NCBI GenBank assembly: GCA_963691705.1
Contig: OY829539.1
Coordinates: forward strand, 24,412,407-24,476,406
DNA: 64,000 nt
Reading direction: 5' to 3'
From: Viola odorata
Taxonomy: Eukaryota; Streptophyta; Magnoliopsida; Malpighiales; Violaceae
Positions 56,809-64,000 of this stretch are shown piece by piece (within the stretch, counting starts at the first letter, position 1; each line of letters opens with the position of its first letter). The translations under genes and the position numbers were made by a program. The notes under the pieces were generated by a model that was not told the origin of the DNA, made no database searches, and saw nothing but the letters and a program-made list of their open reading frames with translations.

Positions 56809-59800
56809 TTGTTGATGACCAGGTCCAGTAACTCACAACCAGTACCTTACGTCCCTGAGATCACAAGAGTTGAAACCGCAATCAGATTATCCAAGAGAAA
56901 GTTCAACGAATTTTCATCTTCTGGTTCAAATTCAGAAGCTGAGGAGAACCTATCCCAAGGCCTAGGGATAGACTCAGGATCAGAACCTGAAGCCGAACCA
57001 GCACCACCAGAGATGGATAATCCACCACCTGAACCTACCCTTCGGGAGCTCAATCAAGGAGCTGAACAAGAGTCCTTCTTGTGTATTAACTACCGCCCAG
57101 TACCAAATGATTGGGCCGTGAAGTCAAATGTCATGCATAACCTCAGCAAGTTCAGAGGACATGCATCCGAAAATCCTTACAAACACCTCCAAAAATTTCA
57201 GTTTGAGTGTGATGCTCTAAAACCAACTGGAGTGAGTCTTGAAAGAGCTAAGTTGAGAGCTTTTCCATGGTCTTTAGAGGATTCAGCCAAGAATTGGTTC
57301 TTTAGCTTGCCTCACAATTCCATTAATTCTTGGGCTGATATGGCTGCTACGTTTCTAAAAAAATATTGGTCAGCCACCAAAGCAGGAGCAGCTAGGAAAA
57401 GTCTTGTCTCAATTCAGCAACATGGTGACGAGTCTTTTGGGGAATATCACCAACGATTTAAAGACCTTCAAGAGGTCTGTCCTACCCATGGCGTGCCTGA
57501 GCAATCTCTCATTCAATACTTCTACGATGGCATGCGAATTAAGGACAAGGAGAAGCTTGACTCGGCAGCTGGAGGAGCCTTGCTTGACTTAACACCAAGT
57601 AGAGCAAGGGCTCTCATTCAAACCTTGGCCGATAATTGCCACCAAAATGGGACTCAAGAACGTTCCACTTCAGCCAACAATATTAGTGTAGCTGCCCTTG
57701 AGAAACACATGGAGGAAGTCTCCACATTTATGAAGAATTTTCCAGCTGCAATTGCCCATATTCAGCAAATTCCACCACAGCAAGTTGTTCCTTGTGGAGT
57801 TTGCTGTCAAATTGGGCATGTGACTCATGAGTGCCCTCTCATAGCCGATCCTCCTGAGCAAGTCAATGCTGCCATGCCACAACAAGGAAATATGCACCCC
57901 AACACCAGTAATCAAGGCTGGAAAAATTACACTCACTATGGGTGGGGGCCAAACCAGCAGCAACCTCCATTTGAGTGGAAAAACTTTAAGCCAAGACAAC
58001 AACAAAGCTACCAAAATCAGCAACCAAACCAGCCACCCACTCAACCACAAGTACCTCAGTTACCACCACCTCAACAACCTCTGCAACTACCAGCACCACC
58101 ACAAGTACCAATCGAAGAAACTCTCAAGCAAATCCTTCAACCATTACAAGCCACGGTTCAAGCAACCCAATCTATGTTGCAAGCAAACCAATCCACCATT
58201 GCTGACCTCCAAAAGCAAATGGCACAGCTTGCAATGAACCAGCAAAATACCTCTGGGCAGCTGCCATCAAACACAGTCGAAAACCCAAGGCACGGACTGA
58301 ATGCAATCCATTTGCGAAGTGGGAGAGATTTACCTCCCAGGGAACTGCCGCATCCATCCCTAGGCCTAGGGATGGATAAACTAGAAATCCAACCAGAAGT
58401 TTTGCCCGAAAATCAGCCAGAAATGCAACAACCAGCGCCTGCACCAGCTGAGCAACCCTCTGCACCTGCAGAGCCTCAGGTAATTCCTTTTCCCTTTCCA
58501 GAAAGGCCCTTGAAAGCCAAGAAGGAAAAAGAGGACAAATTAATTCTTGATGTTTTTCGAAAAGTTGCAATTAATGTTCCTTTGTTGGATTTAATTTCTC
58601 AAGTGCCTAAATATGCTAAATTCTTGAAAGAATTATGTACTAACAAGAAAAAGCTTGAGGGGATTGAAAGAGTGAACTTAAGTGAAAATGTTTCGGCAAT
58701 GCTTCAACAAAGACTTCCCGAAAAATGCAAAGACCAAGGTACGTTTTCAATACCTTGTAAAATAGGGAATAAAGAGATAGAAGATGCATTGTGTGACTTG
58801 GGTGCAGGTATTAATGTTATGTCTCTGTCCATATTTGAAACTTTGAATATAGGATCTCTCAAGGAAACTAGAGTAGTAATCCAACTTGCCGATAGATCCA
58901 CTATCTATCCAGTAGGTTTGCTTGAAAATGTTCTAGTGAAAGTAAATGATTTTGTGTTTCCTGTGGATTTCTATATTGTTGATATGAAAAACAAGGATGT
59001 GCTTAAAACTACTGATGTTATCTTAGGAAGACCCTTTCTAAGAACAGCTAGAGCAAAAATTGATGTCTATGATGGATGTTTGACTTTTGAATTTTGCGGT
59101 GAAACAATTAAATTCAATATGTATGATGCCATGAAACATCCAAATGAAGTTCATTCTGTGAATTTTATAGACATAATTGATCCTTTTGTTGATGAAGTTT
59201 CTAATATTAACTCCATTGAACCTCTTGAGTATGTTCTTAGCAAAGGAATAACCAAGAAGAAATTGGAAAAATTGCAAGACCAAATTGACATCAAATCTGA
59301 AATTGGTGACTTGGTTATGGAGCTGGAAACACCTCATGTCCCTGAAGGTACTCTGAACCCAATTGAAATATCAGATAAAATCACTAAAATCAGACCTTCA
59401 ATTTTTCAGGCTCCCGATTTAAAACTCAAGAAACTGCCAGACCATTTGAAGTACTCATTCCTAGGCCTAGGGATGAGTCTGCCAGTAATTATTTCCAGCA
59501 GTTTGTCAAGGTTGGAGGAGGACAGACTTGTGCAACTTTTGAAGGAATACAAGGAAGCTATTGGTTGGACCATAGCTGACATAAAAGGGATATCTCCAGC
59601 AATATGTACCCACAGAATACACCTTGAGGAGGATGCCAAAACAGTAAGGCAACCACAGAGGAGGCTCAATCCTCCAATGATGGAAGTTGTGAAGAAAGAA
59701 ATCCTAAAACTCCTTGCAGCTGGTGTAATCTACCCCATTTCGGATTCATCTTGGGTTAGCCCTGTGCAAGTGGTCCCAAAGAAGTCAGGAATCACTGTTG

Positions 59801-62322
59801 TGACAAATGAGGAAGGAGAGTTAGTTCAGAAAAGAGAACAAGATACATGGAGAGTGTGTATCGACTATAGAAAACTGAATAATGCGACTAGAAAGGACCA
59901 TTTCCCTCTTCCTTTTATTGATCAAATGCTAGAACGATTAGCAAGCAAATCTCACTACTGTTTTCTTGATGGATTTTCAGGTTTCCATCAAATTCCGGTG
60001 GCAAAGGAGGATCAAGAAAAGACAACTTTTACATGCCCTTTTGGCACGTTTGCATACCAAAGAATGCCATTCGGATTGTGTAATGCACCAGCCACATTTC
60101 AAAGGTGTATGATGAGTATTTTTTCAGATTATGTAGAGAAAGGTATAGAGGTATTTATGGACGATTTTACTGTCTATGGAAACTCTTTTGATGAATGCTT
60201 GAAAAATCTGAAAAAAATCCTTCAAAGATGTATAGAAACGAATTTGGTTTTAAATTATGAGAAATGCCATTTTATGGTAAATCAAGGAATTGTTTTAGGC
60301 CATGTTGTTTCTAAAAAAGGCATTGAGGTTGACAAGGCTAAAATAGATATTATTGAATCGCAATCTTACCCATCTTGTGTGCGAGATGTGCGTTCATTCT
60401 TAGGCCTTGCAGGTTTTTATCGAAGGTTTATTAGAGATTTCTCAAAGATTGCGGAGCCTATGTGTAGGTTGTTGCAAAAGGATGTTGAATTTGACTTCGA
60501 TGAAGCTTGTAAGAAAGCGTTCAACCTCTTGAAGGAGAAGCTTGTGACTGCACCGGTGATTAGAGCACCCGACTGGACCAGACCATTTGAGATAATGTGT
60601 GATGCTAGTGACACAGCCGTTGGGGCTGTTCTTGGACAAAAAATTGGCAAAGAACCACACGTTATTTACTACGCATCAAGGATGCTTGATTGTGCCCAGA
60701 AAAATTACACTACCACGGAGAAAGAATTATTTGCAATTGTGTTTGCCTTAGACAAATTTCGTTCATATCTCCTTGGTACTAAAGTGATAATTTTTTCTGA
60801 CCATGCAGCTTTGAAGTACTTAATGGCGAAGAAGGAGGCAAAGCCTAGGCTCATTCGATGGATACTCCTTCTACAGGAGTTCAACCTTGAGATCAGAGAC
60901 AAGAAGGGCAAGGAAAACCTCGTGGCTGATTATTTAAGCCGACTCCTAACTGACCAAGAAATCAGACCTGTCAAGGAAAATTTTCCAGACGAGCACCTAT
61001 TCCTAGGCCTAGGGATAGAACCCTGGTATTCTGAAATTGCAAATTTCCTTGCTACGGGTAGATTCAGAGGTGACTGCACTTCAGCTGAACGAGAGAAGAT
61101 CAGGAGGGACTCGAGACACTATCTGTGGGATGATCCGTACCTGTGGAACATAGGAAAGGATCAAGTCATCCGCAAATGTGTCCTTGAATCCGAAATTCCA
61201 TCTATTCTCCAACATTGTCACTCTTATGCTTGTGGAGGACACTTTGGCCCGAGGAGGACGTCATGGAAGGTCTTGGAGGCTGGTTTCTTCTGGCCTACAT
61301 TGTTCAAGGACTCATATATCTTCTGCAGAACTTGCCCAAATTGCCAAAAGACCAGAACTATTTCAGCAAAGAATCAAATGCCACTCAATCCTATTCTTGT
61401 TTGTGAGGTATTTGATGTTTGGGGTATAGACTTCATGGGTCCCTTCCCAAACTCAAATGGCCACATTTACATCATTTTGGCAGTGGATTATTTGTCAAAG
61501 TGGGTAGAGGCAAAGGCAACAAGGGCGGATGATGCAAAAACAGTGGTTTCCTTCTTGAAGACGCACATTCTCAACCGTTTTGGAGTCCCCCGAGCCATCA
61601 TAAGTGACAGGGGCAGCCACTTCTGTAATCGTGTGGTTGCAAACCTCTTTGCAAAATACAAGATCACCCATCGTGTATCTACTGCCTACCATCCACAAAC
61701 CAATGGAATGGCTGAATTATCCAATAGAGAGATCAAGTCTATCTTGGAGAAAACAGTAGGTCCAGCAAGGAAGGATTGGAGTCAGAGACTTGAGGATGCT
61801 TTGTGGGCATATAGAACAGCCTACAAAACTCCAATTGGAACCACTCCTTATCGGTTGGTTTTTGGGAAGTCTTGTCATTTACCCGTGGAGATGCAACACC
61901 GTGCATATTGGGCTATCAAGCAATGTAACATGAGTATGAATGAAGCTGGTTTGCAAAGGAAATTGCAGATTCAGGAGCTAGAAGAGTTGAGGAATTCGGC
62001 TTATGAGAATTCAGCCATTATCAAAGCTAAGGCGAAGGTGTACCATGATGGTCGCATCCATCCCAAGGCCTTGAGAGTTGGCCAAAAAGTTCTCCTCTTC
62101 ACCTCCAGGTTTCGCATTATGGCTGGGAAATTAAAATCCCGTTGGACTGGTCCTTATATTGTTGCTAAAGTATACCCTCATGGTGCAATCGATATTGAGG
62201 ATCCAAAGACAAATTCCATTTTCAAGGTTAATGGCCAACGTTTGAAGCCATTTTATGAGGGATTTCGATCTCACATCGTGGAGAGCACCACGAATCAGCC
62301 ATCTGATGTTAATGCAGCTTAA
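56809..62322 (+). CDS. E2 gag-pol polyprotein, intact
   Basis: A single 1837-codon frame begins 28 bp after the primer site. Gag capsid domain at about residues 105-245 ([35 protein letters not shown]); CCHC knuckle at about 329 ([14 protein letters not shown]); Pro/Gln-rich linker; aspartic protease with [11 protein letters not shown] at about 662; reverse transcriptase with FMDD at 1116-1119; RNase H at about 1260-1370; integrase with an H2C2 finger ([21 protein letters not shown]) and a D-D-35-E core (Asp about 1541, Asp 1600, Glu 1636). A C-terminal GPY-like module ([20 protein letters not shown]) is present. DLGA in place of DTGA/DSGA is normal for this lineage. Four palindromes lie in its linkers. 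No stop or frameshift is seen, so the enzymes could be active. Confidence 0.95.
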   Translation: MLMTRSSNSQPVPYVPEITRVETAIRLSKRKFNEFSSSGSNSEAEENLSQGLGIDSGSEPEAEPAPPEMDNPPPEPTLRELNQGAEQESFLCINYRPVPNDWAVKSNVMHNLSKFRGHASENPYKHLQKFQFECDALKPTGVSLERAKLRAFPWSLEDSAKNWFFSLPHNSINSWADMAATFLKKYWSATKAGAARKSLVSIQQHGDESFGEYHQRFKDLQEVCPTHGVPEQSLIQYFYDGMRIKDKEKLDSAAGGALLDLTPSRARALIQTLADNCHQNGTQERSTSANNISVAALEKHMEEVSTFMKNFPAAIAHIQQIPPQQVVPCGVCCQIGHVTHECPLIADPPEQVNAAMPQQGNMHPNTSNQGWKNYTHYGWGPNQQQPPFEWKNFKPRQQQSYQNQQPNQPPTQPQVPQLPPPQQPLQLPAPPQVPIEETLKQILQPLQATVQATQSMLQANQSTIADLQKQMAQLAMNQQNTSGQLPSNTVENPRHGLNAIHLRSGRDLPPRELPHPSLGLGMDKLEIQPEVLPENQPEMQQPAPAPAEQPSAPAEPQVIPFPFPERPLKAKKEKEDKLILDVFRKVAINVPLLDLISQVPKYAKFLKELCTNKKKLEGIERVNLSENVSAMLQQRLPEKCKDQGTFSIPCKIGNKEIEDALCDLGAGINVMSLSIFETLNIGSLKETRVVIQLADRSTIYPVGLLENVLVKVNDFVFPVDFYIVDMKNKDVLKTTDVILGRPFLRTARAKIDVYDGCLTFEFCGETIKFNMYDAMKHPNEVHSVNFIDIIDPFVDEVSNINSIEPLEYVLSKGITKKKLEKLQDQIDIKSEIGDLVMELETPHVPEGTLNPIEISDKITKIRPSIFQAPDLKLKKLPDHLKYSFLGLGMSLPVIISSSLSRLEEDRLVQLLKEYKEAIGWTIADIKGISPAICTHRIHLEEDAKTVRQPQRRLNPPMMEVVKKEILKLLAAGVIYPISDSSWVSPVQVVPKKSGITVVTNEEGELVQKREQDTWRVCIDYRKLNNATRKDHFPLPFIDQMLERLASKSHYCFLDGFSGFHQIPVAKEDQEKTTFTCPFGTFAYQRMPFGLCNAPATFQRCMMSIFSDYVEKGIEVFMDDFTVYGNSFDECLKNLKKILQRCIETNLVLNYEKCHFMVNQGIVLGHVVSKKGIEVDKAKIDIIESQSYPSCVRDVRSFLGLAGFYRRFIRDFSKIAEPMCRLLQKDVEFDFDEACKKAFNLLKEKLVTAPVIRAPDWTRPFEIMCDASDTAVGAVLGQKIGKEPHVIYYASRMLDCAQKNYTTTEKELFAIVFALDKFRSYLLGTKVIIFSDHAALKYLMAKKEAKPRLIRWILLLQEFNLEIRDKKGKENLVADYLSRLLTDQEIRPVKENFPDEHLFLGLGIEPWYSEIANFLATGRFRGDCTSAEREKIRRDSRHYLWDDPYLWNIGKDQVIRKCVLESEIPSILQHCHSYACGGHFGPRRTSWKVLEAGFFWPTLFKDSYIFCRTCPNCQKTRTISAKNQMPLNPILVCEVFDVWGIDFMGPFPNSNGHIYIILAVDYLSKWVEAKATRADDAKTVVSFLKTHILNRFGVPRAIISDRGSHFCNRVVANLFAKYKITHRVSTAYHPQTNGMAELSNREIKSILEKTVGPARKDWSQRLEDALWAYRTAYKTPIGTTPYRLVFGKSCHLPVEMQHRAYWAIKQCNMSMNEAGLQRKLQIQELEELRNSAYENSAIIKAKAKVYHDGRIHPKALRVGQKVLLFTSRFRIMAGKLKSRWTGPYIVAKVYPHGAIDIEDPKTNSIFKVNGQRLKPFYEGFRSHIVESTTNQPSDVNAA

Positions 62323-62728
62323 GCAAGCAGTGTCTAGTCTTTTCCAAGACTATAAACTGGAACGAAATGTGGGAGTCAGCCCACACCATTTCAACTTGTG
62401 TGATTATGATCAGCAACCTGACCTATCCCTAGGCCTAGGGATGGGTTCAGTTTCGAATTTCAGGCACAAAAATACAACAAGCTTGCCACCTCACTCAAAA
62501 TTGCCAACTCATTTAAATCAGCCACATCACCAATGCCACCTGTCTAAATCAGCCACCTCACTATTTCCCTCTTCAATTTCAGTTTCCCCTTTCGTTCAAA
62601 ACACCTCCATAAACCAAAAAACTGAAATTATCATTCCCACTCTATCTCAAACATCCGTTCTCCCAAAATCAAAATCCCAAAACCAAAACCTTTCGTTTTC
62701 CCTCAACCAAAACAGCAAATATCCAACC

Positions 62729-62896
62729 ATGCCCAGAAAAAAATCAGAAGCTAAAAGTCTCTCGGTTCTTCTAAGGAACCAAAGCAATCTCCTCCGGATC
62801 CTGCTGCGCGAGCAACGCGAGAGCAACCATCTTCAGCAGCGGATGCTCGACGTCATGGAGCGTGCATTCCCAGCTCCGGCCCCTCCCAATCCTTGA
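62729..62896 (+). pseudogene. Vestigial second ORF of E2
   Basis: A 55-codon frame begins MPRKKSEAKSL at a position equivalent to the start of the E1 second ORF (AACCATG in both). It ends in a Leu/Gln/Arg-rich segment (SNLLRILLREQRESNHLQQ) that resembles the C-terminal coil region of the E1 protein. The large central domain is absent. It may be a remnant or a minimal peptide. Confidence 0.5.
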
Positions 62897-62999
62897 GTCG
62901 TTTGCCCCGAGTTTTATCTTCCTTTTCCTATCTCTTTTGTTTTTATTTCTGTTTTTACTTGTTTGTGTTTGTTTTTGTTGTTTGTGGTTGATTCTTTCT

Positions 63000-63037
63000 C
63001 ACATTGAGGACAATGTGTCCTTTAAGTGTGGGGGTGG
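63000..63037 (+). other. Conserved hairpin plus internal purine tract (E2)
   Basis: CACATTG (63000-63006), loop AGGA and CAATGTG (63011-63017) form a 7-bp stem, followed by TTTAAGTGTGGGGGTGG (63021-63037). The counterpart in E1 has a different fifth stem base with the matching change on the other side. Confidence 0.75.
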
Positions 63038-64000
63038 ATCACTTTCGTGTTTTATTTTGTGTGTTTTTGTATGCTTGATTGTGTGATTTTAATTATTTTT
63101 TATGCATGATCAGTTTGTTTGTTTTTAGTTTCCTTAGTTTTTCCTATTTCTTCTGCATGTTTATTTTAGTAGCTTGTGCGTGTGTTTGCATGTTTTTCGA
63201 GTCTGTTTTTGTGAAGTTTTTCTTGTGTGTCTTGCACCCCTTTGTTTGAAAATCAATCTCTAGGCTGAACTCATGCAAACACTTCTCCAATCAACTCTTC
63301 CCAGCAGTTCTAAACACTTCCTATGTTGCATATGTGCATTTATTTAAATAGAAGTATGATAAGTGTAGCTGTCCTAAGAAATGCTTTGCTAGGACTGATT
63401 TGCCGTCCCTATCCCTAGGCCTAGGGATAAGGATCCCTGCCTCATCACTGCTGTCAGTTTTTATATTTTTGCTTGCATGTGTACCCCTTTAAATTCTTGT
63501 GTGTGGCTTCTCTTTTCATACCCTTTGGACTGCACGATGTTGGTGGTTCGGCACCATCATCCCAGCTTGGAGAAACTTCCAATCGGTCGTGTGCTAACCC
63601 CTTATTTAGGGCCGATCATAGCACCATGGGGAGAGCCAAAAGTCTGCATGTGCATGTGTTTGAGTTCGAAAAAAAAAAAAAAAATAGGAATATGGAATGA
63701 AGGAAGGTTGAAAAGAAAAGAAAGAAAGAATGCGGAAGAAGAAGGAAAGTTGGAGAAAAAAATGCAACAAAGAAAAAGAAAAAAATGCAACAAAGAAAAA
63801 GAAAAAAATAGAATAAAAGAAGTGGAGAAAATAAAAGAAGCCTTTGGCTCATTATGTGTTTTAATTTTGTTCTTCACTACTGTTTGTGCTCTTTTAATTC
63901 TTGCATGTGTCAGCAGCAGTGTGTGGATTTTGAGCCAAAGGAGGAGACGTTTTGAGGTTCTAGGATTTTATTTCTTGGTTGACAGCTTGCTATTATACTC

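Larger units (their letters stand above)
55420..63429 (+). repeat. Dispersed palindromes of E2 (ATCCCTAGGCCTAGGGAT core)
   Basis: Eight copies are found: 55420-55445 (26-bp perfect palindrome), 56246-56263, 56950-56971 (one mismatched pair), 58352-58377 (26-bp perfect), 59453-59478 (one mismatch), 60997-61018 (one mismatch), 62425-62442 and 63410-63429. Two are in the LTR, four in gag-pol linkers (always read LGLG followed by Met or Ile) and two in 3' non-coding DNA. The flanking pairs vary between copies but vary on both sides together (for example ACTC...GAGT versus ATCC...GGAT), so the dyad symmetry is kept while the sequence changes. Confidence 0.95.
55216..64000 (+). mobile_element. Athila-type Ty3/gypsy retrotransposon E2, 3' end outside the window
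   Basis: This element has a 5' LTR (55216-56758), primer site (56764-56781), one uninterrupted gag-pol (56809-62322), a vestigial second ORF (62729-62896) and the conserved 3' non-coding blocks. The 3' LTR is beyond the window. It is the same lineage as E1, in the same orientation about 50 kb away, but clearly a different family: LTR sequences are diverged, the second ORF is nearly lost, and the dispersed palindromes have another sequence. The open pol suggests a young copy. Confidence 0.93.
62323..64000 (+). other. E2 3' non-coding region
   Basis: Apart from the short ORF at 62729-62896 no gene is seen. Palindromes are at 62425 and 63410. The hairpin plus AAGTGTGGGG tract is at 63000-63037, GCATGTTTTTCGAGTCTG near 63188, and a purine-rich (A/G) stretch at 63667-63840. 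The block order parallels E1 8204-9266. The terminal polypurine tract and 3' LTR are not reached. Confidence 0.75.

Noticed and set aside
58780..58830. Protease DLGA motif as an inactivating mutation
   Set aside because: Both elements have it and DLGA is the usual form in Athila-like proteases, so it is not a sign of decay.

Overview
The window is nuclear DNA of a flowering plant, most likely a eudicot. The genes carry GT-AG introns and their closest recognisable relatives are plant genes: two ANKRD13-like ankyrin proteins, a Golgi fucosyltransferase-like enzyme, the peroxin PEX12, an MGCF-type N-acylated protein and a small egg-cell-type cysteine-rich protein. The AT-rich intergenic DNA is packed with plant LTR retrotransposons, hAT, Mutator-like, CACTA-like and Stowaway-like elements. 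I could not identify the species.

Layout. (1) 1-12136: the 3' part of an Athila-type Ty3/gypsy retrotransposon (here 'E1'). It has a gag-pol with five stops, an intact 731-codon second ORF, a hairpin-plus-purine-tract module, and a 3' LTR into which a foreign solo LTR has inserted (10130-11456, with a 5-bp duplication). (2) 12137-13402: an antisense Tat-like LTR. (3) 15.2-26.0 kb: two tandem ANKRD13-like genes. The second has a degenerate Ty1/copia element (19839-23366) inside its 5'UTR exon 1, and that element itself carries a hAT insertion. (4) 26.5-29.6 kb, minus strand: an eight-exon type II membrane glycosyltransferase. (5) 29.6-41.5 kb: a gene-free zone with several transposons whose target-site duplications are still readable. 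(6) 41.5-44.0 kb: an MGCF-type gene whose third coding exon is split by a 644-bp element that introduces a stop. (7) 46.2-50.5 kb, minus strand: PEX12, ten exons, 393 aa. (8) 53.0-53.5 kb, minus strand: a frameshifted prolamin-like (ECA1-type) secreted protein. (9) 55216 to the end: a second Athila element ('E2') with 5' LTR, primer binding site and an uninterrupted 1837-codon gag-pol. Its second ORF is reduced to about 55 codons and its 3' LTR lies outside the window.

The most unusual signal is in the two Athila elements. Each carries its own family of short dyad-symmetric DNA units scattered through LTR, coding and non-coding parts. E1 has about 13-15 copies of a 26-bp unit (GTCTTGGCC, 8 bases, GGCCAAGAC). 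E2 has eight copies of a palindrome centred on CCTAGGCCTAGG. The sequences differ between the elements but both centre on GGCC, and they sit at corresponding places: gag-protease linker, protease-RT linker, RNase H-integrase linker, just after the pol stop, and about 200 bp into the LTR. In E1 the unit is read in two different protein frames and also lies in non-coding DNA, so the nucleotide sequence rather than a peptide appears to be what is maintained. Both elements also share a small hairpin with a compensatory base-pair change just before an AAGTGTGGGG tract. I do not recognise a described function for these units.
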